A program made the position numbers and the translations under genes. 64,000 bases of DNA from Aquincola tertiaricarbonis (GTDB lineage Bacteria; Pseudomonadota; Gammaproteobacteria; Burkholderiales; Burkholderiaceae_C), in contig NZ_CP097636.1 of NCBI RefSeq assembly GCF_023573145.1, positions 124,001 through 188,000 on the forward strand. The letters are read 5' to 3'. The notes beneath the pieces were generated by a model. The model was given only the letters and a program-made list of their open reading frames with translations, ran no database searches and was not told the origin of the DNA. Every line of letters starts with the position of its first letter. Positions within the stretch are counted from its first letter, which is position 1. Positions 47,429 to 54,390 of the stretch are shown here, in pieces.

Positions 47429-49396
47429 TCAGGTGCCCACCACGCCGCCGTCGCGCCGCCGTATCACCACGGTGGCTGAACGCGGGCGGCCGTCGGGCCG
47501 GTGGTCGGGCCAGCTGGAAAACAGCTGTGGCGCATCCGCCCGGCTGATGTCCGATGGCGTTTCGCCGGGATGCTGCACGTTGATGAACAGCGTCGACTGA
47601 TCGGGCGTCATCGCCGCGCCGGTGATCTCGCAGTTCACCGGCCCGGTGAGAAAGCGCCGCACCTCGCCGGTGGCCAGGTCGCAGGCCAGCATCTGGTTGT
47701 TGCCGATGCGCTCGAACTCGCCCTTGTTCATCTGCGTGGCATGGGCGTCGGTCTGTATCCACAGCACGCCGCGGCGGTCGAACATCAGGCCGTCGGGGCA
47801 GCCGAAGAAGTCGCCCTTCACGTTGCCGCGCGCCTCGGGCCGGGCATTGGCCGGGTCGCCCGCCAGCAGCAGGTGGTTCCAGCGCATCGTCGCGCCGTCG
47901 AAGTCGCCGTCTTCCTGCCAGCGGATGATCTGGCCCATTGCGTTCTCGGCGCGCGGGTTGGCGGCGTCGGGGCCCGGCCTGCCGGGCTGGCCGCGCTGGG
48001 TGTTGTTGGTGAGGGTGCAGTACACCCAGCGCGATTCGGTGTCGATCGCCAGCCACTCGGGCCGGTCCATCTTGGTGGCGCCCAGCAGGTCGCTGGCCTG
48101 GCGGCTCTTGATCACCACTTCGCCCTGGTCGGCAAAGCCGTTGGCCGCGGTCAGCGGGCCCTGGCCATGCACCAGCGGCAGCCAGCGGCCGCTGCCGTCG
48201 GCGTCGAAGCGGGCCACGTACAGCGTGCCGTGGTCCAGCAGCTCGCGGTTGGCCTGGGCGGCGGTCAGGCCGTTGCCGGCAGGCGCGATGCGGTCGCGGC
48301 TGACGAACTTGTAGATGTACTCGAAGCGCGCGTCTTCGCCCGAATACACCACGGCGCGGCCGTCGCGCGTCACGGCCACCCATGCGCCTTCGTGCGCGGC
48401 GCGGCCCAGCGCGGTGCGCTTGACCGGCGTGCTGGTCGGGTCCATCGGGTCGATTTCCACCACCCAGCCGAAGCGGTGGAACTCGTTGGGGTGGCGGCTG
48501 GCGTCGAAGCGCGCGTCGTGGTTGGGCCAGGGGTAGAAGGCCTTCTTGGGCAGGCCCCAGCGGGCCTGGTCCTTGGTGGTCTGCTCGCCCCCGCTGAAGT
48601 AGAAGGCGAAGTTCTCTTCGCCCGACAGGTAGGTGCCCCAGGGCGTGCGGCCGCTGGCGCAGTTGTTCAGCGTGCCCAGCACGGTGCGCCCTTCGGCATC
48701 GAAGGCGGTACGCATCAAGGCATGGCCGGCCGCCGGGCCGCTCACGCGGAAGGGCGTGAACGCGGTGAAGCGCCGCGCGAGCCTGCTGGGCCGCACCATC
48801 TGCCAGCGGCCGTCCTTCAGCTCCACCTCGATCACCGAAACGCCGTGCGAAGCCTGCGACTTGCGCACACCCGCCGGGCTGTCGGCCGACGAGCCCGGGC
48901 CGTGCAGCAGGCCTTCGTCGGTGTACTCATGGTTCATCACCAGCAGGCCGTGGGTGGAAGAGCCCTCCAGCGGATAGAACTGCAGGCCGTCGTGGTGCAT
49001 GCCCATCTGCACCGCCTGGTCGTCGGCGCTGTTGCCGGCGTCGCTGCGCCAGGCCGGCATGCGGCCCGGCACGCCGATGGGCTCGCCCCAGGGCGCGATG
49101 ACCTCGGCCACGTAGCCTTCGGGCACCACCAGCGTGTCGGCCTTGGAAGGCGGCACCGCGGTGAAGCCCAACCGCGAGCCGCCCGGCGCTGCAGGGCTGC
49201 CCGCACCTGGAGCGGTGGCGCAGCCCGCCAGCGCGCCCAGGCCGCCCAACGCCGCCAGTGAAGGGCCGAACCAGCCCGCCACCGCCGCGCCCGCGCCGCC
49301 ACGCAGCCACAGCCGCCGGGCCGGGTCCGAGACATCATGGATGCTCGGGTTGCCGGAGCGGTTGCTGTCCTCCATCTCGTCGAAGTTCTTGGCCAT
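47429..49396 (-). CDS. PhoX-like (DUF839) phosphatase family protein, Tat-exported
   Basis: 655 residues. The N-terminus (MAKNFDEMEDSNRSGNPSIHD) is followed by a Tat signal RRLWLRGGAGAAVAGW (residues 27-42), ending in a lipobox-like LAGC. The PhoX propeller motifs follow: MHHDGLQFYPLEG, LVMNHEYTDEG, TPWGTYLSGEENFAFYF, RFGWVVEIDPMDP, LGRAAHEGAWVA, and CPDGLMFDRRGVLWIQTDA. PhoX enzymes are Ca/Fe-dependent alkaline phosphatases of the periplasm. Whether this member keeps activity is not certain; many DUF839 proteins are uncharacterised. A pho box was not found. Confidence 0.88.
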   Translation of the reverse strand: MAKNFDEMEDSNRSGNPSIHDVSDPARRLWLRGGAGAAVAGWFGPSLAALGGLGALAGCATAPGAGSPAAPGGSRLGFTAVPPSKADTLVVPEGYVAEVIAPWGEPIGVPGRMPAWRSDAGNSADDQAVQMGMHHDGLQFYPLEGSSTHGLLVMNHEYTDEGLLHGPGSSADSPAGVRKSQASHGVSVIEVELKDGRWQMVRPSRLARRFTAFTPFRVSGPAAGHALMRTAFDAEGRTVLGTLNNCASGRTPWGTYLSGEENFAFYFSGGEQTTKDQARWGLPKKAFYPWPNHDARFDASRHPNEFHRFGWVVEIDPMDPTSTPVKRTALGRAAHEGAWVAVTRDGRAVVYSGEDARFEYIYKFVSRDRIAPAGNGLTAAQANRELLDHGTLYVARFDADGSGRWLPLVHGQGPLTAANGFADQGEVVIKSRQASDLLGATKMDRPEWLAIDTESRWVYCTLTNNTQRGQPGRPGPDAANPRAENAMGQIIRWQEDGDFDGATMRWNHLLLAGDPANARPEARGNVKGDFFGCPDGLMFDRRGVLWIQTDAHATQMNKGEFERIGNNQMLACDLATGEVRRFLTGPVNCEITGAAMTPDQSTLFINVQHPGETPSDISRADAPQLFSSWPDHRPDGRPRSATVVIRRRDGGVVGT

Positions 49397-49423
49397 GGCG
49401 GCGTCCTCCTCAGGTGTGCGGCC

Positions 49424-50227
49424 TCAGAGTTTCTCTGTTTCGCCGGTGCGCGGCTGCCACTTCATCAATCGACGTTCGATGCGGCCCACCAGGCCGTCCA
49501 GCACCAGCGCAAACGCGGTCAGCACCAGGATGCCGGCCATCACCGTGTTGATGTCGAAGGCGCCTTCGGCCTGCAGGATGAGGTAGCCCACGCCCTGCGA
49601 GGAGCCCAGGTACTCACCCACCACCGCGCCCACGAAGGCCAGGCCCACCGAGGTGTGCAGCGAACTGAACACCCAGCTGGTGGCGCTGGGCAGGTACACA
49701 TGGCGCAGCAGCTGGCGCTGGCTGGCGCCCAGCATGCGGGCATTGGCCAGCACCACCGGGCTCACCTCCTTCACGCCCTGGTAGACGTTGAAGAACACGA
49801 TGAAGAACACCAGCGTGATGCCCAGCGCCACCTTGCTGGCCACGCCCAGGCCGAACCACACCGCGAAGATGGGCGCCAGGATCACCCGCGGCATCGAGTT
49901 CAGCGCCTTGATGTACGGGTCCAGGATGGCCGCGGCCAGCGGGCTGAGCGCCAGCCACAGGCCGCAGCCGAGGCCCAGCAGTGTGCCCAGGCCGAAGGCC
50001 AGCACCGTTTCCAGCAGCGTGATGCCCAGGTGGTGGTAGATGTCGGCACTGACGAAGAACCAGTCCCACACCCGGCCCAGCACCTTCACCGGCTCACCGA
50101 AGAAGAAGGCGGCCTGGCGGTCGTTGTCGAACAGCAGCGGCGGGATCAGGCCCGGCGTGGTCAGCGCCCACCACAGCACGAACACGCCGACCAGCACCAA
50201 GGCCTGCCACAGGCGCACATGGCGCAT
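49424..50227 (-). CDS. NitT/TauT-type ABC transporter permease
   Basis: 267 residues with six membrane helices (from ALVLVGVFVLWWALT). The coupling loop is ANARMLGASQRQLLRHVYLPSATSWVFSSL, the wording of SsuC/TauC-type permeases. It is the last of three ATGA-coupled genes (binding protein, ATPase, permease). A long upstream frame is a shadow of the neighbours. Confidence 0.92.
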   Translation of the reverse strand: MRHVRLWQALVLVGVFVLWWALTTPGLIPPLLFDNDRQAAFFFGEPVKVLGRVWDWFFVSADIYHHLGITLLETVLAFGLGTLLGLGCGLWLALSPLAAAILDPYIKALNSMPRVILAPIFAVWFGLGVASKVALGITLVFFIVFFNVYQGVKEVSPVVLANARMLGASQRQLLRHVYLPSATSWVFSSLHTSVGLAFVGAVVGEYLGSSQGVGYLILQAEGAFDINTVMAGILVLTAFALVLDGLVGRIERRLMKWQPRTGETEKL

Positions 50228-51051
50228 CAGGCCGCCCCTTTCTGCAACTGCTGGGCATAGCCCTTGAGCACTTCTTCGCGCAGCACGTCCCAGATGGCCT
50301 TGTGCAGCTCCACGAAGCGCGGCGTGGTACGCACCTCGGCCACGTCGCGCGGGCGCTCGAGGTCGATGCTGAATTCGCCGATCGGGTGCGCCGCCGGACC
50401 GGCCGACAGCACCACCACGCGGTCGCTCATCGCGATGGCTTCGTCCAGGTCGTGGGTGATGAAGAGCACCGCCTTGCGCTTGGCGGCCCACAGGTCCAGC
50501 ACCTCGTTTTCCATCAGCTGGCGCGTCTGCACGTCCAGCGCCGAGAAGGGCTCGTCCATCAGGATGATGTCGGGGTCCAGTGCCAGCGTCTGCGCCAGGC
50601 TCACGCGCTTGCGCATGCCGCCCGACAGCTGGTGCGGATAGCGGTCGCCGAAGCCGCCCAGCCCCACGCGCCGCAACCAGGCCTCGGCCTGCGTGCGGGC
50701 ATCGGCCACGCCGCGGAACTCCAGCCCCGCCATCACGTTGGCCAGGGCGGTGCGCCAGGGCATCAGGCTCTCGGCCTGGAACATGTAGCCCGCGCGGCGG
50801 TTGATGCCGGCCAGCGGCTGGCCTAACACCTGCACGCTGCCGGCGCTGGGCTGCAGCAGGCCGGCCGCCATGTTGAGCAGCGTGCTCTTGCCGCAGCCGG
50901 TGGGGCCGACGACCGAGACGAACTCGCCCGCACCCACCGTCAGCGTCACGTCGCGCACCGCGGTGTAGCGCTGGCTGCGGTCGTCCTTGCTGATGAAGGT
51001 GCAGGCCACGCCGGCCAACTGCAGGGCCGGCACGGTGGCGTCGGCCGTCAT
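50227..51051 (-). CDS. NitT/TauT-type ABC transporter ATPase
   Basis: 274 residues from MTADATVPALQL. Walker A GPTGCGKS, Q-loop GYMFQAESLMPW, signature LSGGMRKRV, Walker B IILMDEPFSALD, H-loop LFITHDLDEAI. LSGGMRKR and the order of motifs are typical of SsuB/TauB proteins. Both ends overlap the neighbouring genes by up to 4 bases, so translation is coupled. Confidence 0.93.
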   Translation of the reverse strand: MTADATVPALQLAGVACTFISKDDRSQRYTAVRDVTLTVGAGEFVSVVGPTGCGKSTLLNMAAGLLQPSAGSVQVLGQPLAGINRRAGYMFQAESLMPWRTALANVMAGLEFRGVADARTQAEAWLRRVGLGGFGDRYPHQLSGGMRKRVSLAQTLALDPDIILMDEPFSALDVQTRQLMENEVLDLWAAKRKAVLFITHDLDEAIAMSDRVVVLSAGPAAHPIGEFSIDLERPRDVAEVRTTPRFVELHKAIWDVLREEVLKGYAQQLQKGAA

Positions 51052-52073
51052 GCCTTGGGGTACTTCTGGTTGGCCTTGCGGGCGAAGTCGTTGGTGAACA
51101 CCGCCGACAGGTCGATGCTGGCCTTGGCCACTTCGGGGTCGATGCTGGCCAGCGCGCGCTGCGCGGTTTCGGGGCCCTTGTCGGGCACCAGGCCGTCGGG
51201 CGACAAGGCGCCCTTGGCCGCCAGGAAGGCGTCGATGTACACCGCGCGATCGCCCAGCAGGAAGGCTTCGGGCACCGTCTTGATGATGTCGTTGGGCCCT
51301 GCCGCCTGGATCCACTTGTCGGCCCGCACGATGGCATTGGCCAGCGCCTGCGTGGTGTTGGGGTGCTTGTCGATGAAGCTCTGCGGGGCGTACAGGCAGG
51401 CCGCGGGCATGGGGCCACCGAACACCTTCTCGGCCTCGGCCACGATGCGGGTGTCCGACACGATCTTCAGGTCGCCCGAGCGCTGCAGCAGCGTGATCAC
51501 CGGGTCGAGGTTGCTGATGGCGTCGATCTGGCCGCTGCGCATGGCCGCCACCGCGCCCTGCGTGGCACCCACGCCGATGATGCTGACATCTGACGGCTTC
51601 AGGCCGGCCTTGGCCAGCACGAAATTCGTCATCACGTTGGTGCTGCTGCCCGGCGCGGTGACGCCGATCTTCTTGCCCTTCAGGTCGGCCACCGACTTGA
51701 AGTTGGGCATGGTCTTGGGGTTGACGCCCAGCACGATCTGCGGCGCCCGGCCCTGCAGCACGAAGGCGCGCAAGCGCTGGCCTTTGACCTGCATGTTGAT
51801 AGTGTGCTCGAAGGCACCCGAGACCACGTCGGCGCTGCCGCCCACCACCGCCCGCAGCGCCTGCGAGCCGCCGGCGAAGTCGACGATGGAGACCTCCAGC
51901 CCCTCGGCCTTGAAGTAGCCCAACTGCTCGGCGATGGTGAGCGGCAGGTAGTACAGCAGGTTCTTGCCGCCCACCGCCAGCGTGAGCTTGGGCTTTTCGA
52001 GTGCCTGTGCACGCAAGGTGGCGGGCAGGGCCAGCAGGCTGGCAGCGCCCAGGAACGACCGTCGGACCAGCAT
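51048..52073 (-). CDS. NitT/TauT-type periplasmic binding protein
   Basis: 341 residues. The start MLVRRSFLGAASLLALPATLRAQA is a signal peptide with a twin-arginine start. The mature protein has the sulfonate/taurine/nitrate pattern: YYLPLTIAEQLGYFKAEGLEVSIVDFAGG, DVVSGAFEHTINMQVKG, LKGKKIGVTAPGSSTNVMTNFVLAKAGL and AMRSGQIDAISNLDPVITLL. The ligand cannot be named; sulfonates and pyrimidine precursors are usual. The gene is divergent from an SDR with 59 bases between. Confidence 0.92.
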   Translation of the reverse strand: MLVRRSFLGAASLLALPATLRAQALEKPKLTLAVGGKNLLYYLPLTIAEQLGYFKAEGLEVSIVDFAGGSQALRAVVGGSADVVSGAFEHTINMQVKGQRLRAFVLQGRAPQIVLGVNPKTMPNFKSVADLKGKKIGVTAPGSSTNVMTNFVLAKAGLKPSDVSIIGVGATQGAVAAMRSGQIDAISNLDPVITLLQRSGDLKIVSDTRIVAEAEKVFGGPMPAACLYAPQSFIDKHPNTTQALANAIVRADKWIQAAGPNDIIKTVPEAFLLGDRAVYIDAFLAAKGALSPDGLVPDKGPETAQRALASIDPEVAKASIDLSAVFTNDFARKANQKYPKA

Positions 52074-52132
52074 CGTTTGTCTCCTGTGGTGTTTGCGGCC
52101 CACTGTACCCAAGCGCATGTCATCATGGGCCG

Positions 52133-52948
52133 ATGAACACCGGAGTTGTCTACACAAGTGGGGTTGCCCCGGGGGCGCCACGGGTGGTGCTGGTCACCGG
52201 CGGCAGCCGCGGCATCGGCGCGGCCACCGCGCTGCGCTGCGCGCAGCAGGGCTGGGACGTGGCGGTGAACTACGCCCGCGACGCGCAGGCCGCCGACGCG
52301 GTGTGCGCCCAGATCACCGCGCTGGGCCGGCGCGCGCTGCCGGTGCAGGCCGACGTGGCCGACGAAGCCCAGGTGCTGGCGATGTTCGATGCGGTGGACG
52401 CCGCGCTGGGCCCGCTGGGTGCGCTGGTGAACAACGCCGGCGTGGTGGCAGAGAACCAGCGCGTGGCCGACATGACGGTGCAGCGGCTGCAGCGCATGTT
52501 CAACACCAACATCGTGGGCAGCTTCGTGTGCGCCCGCGAGGCGGTGCGCCGCATGAGCACCGTGCACGCCACCGAGGCGGCGCGCCGGGCCGGCGGCGGC
52601 CGTGGCGGTGCCATCGTCAACCTGTCCAGCAAGGCGGCGGTGCTGGGCGCGCCGGGCTGGTACGTGGACTATGCGGCCAGCAAGGGCGCGATCGACACCT
52701 TCACCGTGGGCCTGGCGCGCGAGGTGGCGCTGGAAGGCATCCGCGTCAATGCGGTGCGGCCCGGCATCATCGACACCGACATCCATGCCTCGGGCGGCTG
52801 GCCCGACCGGGCACACACTTCCAGCGCCCTGATCCCGATGCAGCGCCCCGGCCGCGCCGAGGAAATCGCAGCGGCCATCGTGTGGCTGCTGTCGGAAGAC
52901 GCCAGCTACACCACCGGCGCCATCATGGACGTGGCGGGCGGGCGTTAA
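52133..52948 (+). CDS. Short-chain dehydrogenase/reductase (FabG/YgfF-like)
   Basis: 271 residues from MNTGVVYTSGVAPGAPRVVL. NAD(P) motif VTGGSRGIGAATALRCA, structural LVNNAGVV, catalytic Ser in IVNLSSKAAVLGAPGWY and Tyr-x3-Lys in DYAASKGAID, then VRPGIIDTDIHASGG. A classical SDR with a glucose-dehydrogenase/YgfF-like wording. The substrate is unknown. It is divergent from the ABC binding protein. Confidence 0.93.
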   Translation: MNTGVVYTSGVAPGAPRVVLVTGGSRGIGAATALRCAQQGWDVAVNYARDAQAADAVCAQITALGRRALPVQADVADEAQVLAMFDAVDAALGPLGALVNNAGVVAENQRVADMTVQRLQRMFNTNIVGSFVCAREAVRRMSTVHATEAARRAGGGRGGAIVNLSSKAAVLGAPGWYVDYAASKGAIDTFTVGLAREVALEGIRVNAVRPGIIDTDIHASGGWPDRAHTSSALIPMQRPGRAEEIAAAIVWLLSEDASYTTGAIMDVAGGR

Positions 52949-52952
52949 GAGG

Positions 52953-53075
52953 TCAAGCCAGCGCCGGGCACAGCCCGGGCCTTGGGGGCACCATCAAGCC
53001 AGCGCCGGGCCGCCCCAAGCTGGCTTGCTCCCCCTCGGGGGGGCGGTCCGGGCGCAGCCCGGGCCTTGGGGGCAC
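52953..53075. repeat. Intergenic GC-rich repeat (copy B, with an internal duplication)
   Basis: Between the SDR and RlpA genes. CAAGCCAGCGCCGGGC occurs at 52954-52969 and 52995-53010. CAGCCCGGGCCTTGGGGGCACCA occurs at about 52971-52993 and 53055-53077. The middle contains CCGCCCCAAGCT and CCCCCTCGGGGGGG, resembling the element at 8562-8640. The arrangement suggests a partly duplicated palindromic intergenic repeat. Confidence 0.65.
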
Positions 53076-53077
53076 CA

Positions 53078-54100
53078 CTACCGTCGCTGGACGATGATGG
53101 GCGCCAACTGCAGCGTGCTGCGCAGCCGCTGCGCCACCTGGGCCGCATCGTCGCGGGTGGCGTAGGGGCCGGCCTGCAGCCGGTGCACCGCACCCTCGTT
53201 GAAGATGGCCAGCAGCGGCGACAGCATGTCCAGCTCGGTCATCACCCGGCGCTGCAGGCTCACGGCGCTGTCATGCGCCTTGAAGGCGCCCAGCTGCACC
53301 CAGAAGCCCACCGCGCCCGGCACGCGGGCCGGCGCGGTCTCCTGCGTCAGCGGCAGTTGGGTGGCCGGTGGGTCGACGGCAGGCGTGGCCGGTGCCGGCT
53401 GAGGCTGCTGCGGCGCTGCGGCTGCTTCGGCCGGCGCCGCCTGCACCAGCGCCATGTCGCCCGCGGGCGGCGCGGCGGCCATCACCGTGTCGTCCGGCTG
53501 GGCCCGGCGCCAGGTGCCGGCGCGGATTTCGTCGTTGGTCAGCCGCTCCACCTGCACCGGCGCCACGCCGCGCAGCACGCCCAGCTTCAACGCGGCGGTG
53601 TAGCTGAGGTCGATGACGCGCGAGCCGTGGAACGGGCCGCGGTCGTTCACCCGCACGATCACTTCCTTGCCGTTGGCCGGGTTGCGTATGCGTGCATAGC
53701 TGGGAATCGGCAGCGTGGGGTGGGCCGCGGTCATCGAGTACATGTTGTACAGCTCGCCGCTGGCGGTGGGCTTGCCGTGGAACTTGCGGCCGTACCAGGA
53801 AGCCAGGCCCACCTGCATCACCGGTGAATCGGTGGTGATGGGCACATAGTTGCGGCCGAACACCTCATAGGGTTTGTTGGGCCCGCCGGTGCGGATCATC
53901 TCCACCCGCGGCTCGGCGTCGGGCACGCTCATCAGGTTGGGCGGCGGGTTGGGGTCGGGGCCGTCCTTGTCGGGCCAGCTGCCCGTGGACTTGGGTCCGC
54001 TGGCGCAGCCGGCCAGCAGCAGGGCGGCCCAGGCCACCGTGGCCGGCAGCCAGGTGGCCGGAGCGGGCATGCGGGGCAGTGACAGCGGCAACGGGGGCAT
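53078..54100 (-). CDS. rlpA: RlpA-family septal lipoprotein (DPBB + SPOR)
   Basis: 340 residues. A lipoprotein signal ends at lipobox LAGC (Cys32). The double-psi beta-barrel (about 93-185) has the RlpA words GLASWYGRKFHGKPTASGELYNMYSMTAAHPTLP and VRVNDRGPFHGSRVIDLSYTAALKLG, including the catalytic Asp of NDRGP. A Pro/Ala-rich linker leads to a SPOR domain (about 262-340) that binds peptidoglycan at the division septum. RlpA cleaves naked glycan strands during daughter separation. The in-frame ATG at 54070 is an alternative start. Confidence 0.93.
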   Translation of the reverse strand: MPPLPLSLPRMPAPATWLPATVAWAALLLAGCASGPKSTGSWPDKDGPDPNPPPNLMSVPDAEPRVEMIRTGGPNKPYEVFGRNYVPITTDSPVMQVGLASWYGRKFHGKPTASGELYNMYSMTAAHPTLPIPSYARIRNPANGKEVIVRVNDRGPFHGSRVIDLSYTAALKLGVLRGVAPVQVERLTNDEIRAGTWRRAQPDDTVMAAAPPAGDMALVQAAPAEAAAAPQQPQPAPATPAVDPPATQLPLTQETAPARVPGAVGFWVQLGAFKAHDSAVSLQRRVMTELDMLSPLLAIFNEGAVHRLQAGPYATRDDAAQVAQRLRSTLQLAPIIVQRR

Positions 54101-54237
54101 GGCGCGAATTGTCCAGGAAGCTTCGTGATGCCTGTCACGCCGCTTGCAACCACTTGCAGCTCTCAGAAATGAGCCGTGATGCGGTTCATGACTTTGTGAC
54201 GTGCGCGCCGCAGCACGCGGCGATAACGTCGGCGCCT

Positions 54238-54324
54238 TCTCAGGGCAAACCCGTCGAAAGGCGGGGACGCAAAGCCACCGGCCTACCGCGCGCAAGCGCC
54301 ACGGCAGCGGGGTTGCCGACCGAC
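54238..54324 (+). promoter_or_regulatory. Cyclic di-GMP-I (GEMM-I) riboswitch
   Basis: The leader of the S53 peptidase gene matches the class I cyclic di-GMP aptamer at nearly all conserved positions: CAGGGCAAACC (54241-54251), GAAA tetraloop capping a CCCGTC/GGCGGG stem (54250-54265), GGACGCAAAGCC (54265-54276), the tetraloop-receptor side CCGGCCTA, a variable P3 hairpin (CGCGCGCAAGCGC), and GCAGCGGGGTTGCCG (54304-54318) closing the fold. The aptamer ends some 66 bases before the start codon. A CCGCCTG/CAGGCGG hairpin follows immediately and could be the expression platform. Whether the switch turns the gene on or off cannot be read by eye. Confidence 0.95.
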
Positions 54325-54342
54325 CGCCTGGCGCACAGGCGG
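54324..54342 (+). other. Hairpin downstream of the riboswitch (possible expression platform)
   Basis: CCGCCTG (54324-54330), five-base loop, CAGGCGG (54336-54342). It has no T-run, so it does not look like an intrinsic terminator; the ribosome site of the peptidase (GAGG, 54381-54384) lies about 40 bases further. It may be a Rho-related or anti-sequestering element. Function inferred from place only. Confidence 0.4.
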
Positions 54343-54390
54343 CCGGCCGCATCGCGTCGCCCTGGCTGGTTTCATCTGCCGAGGCTTCGC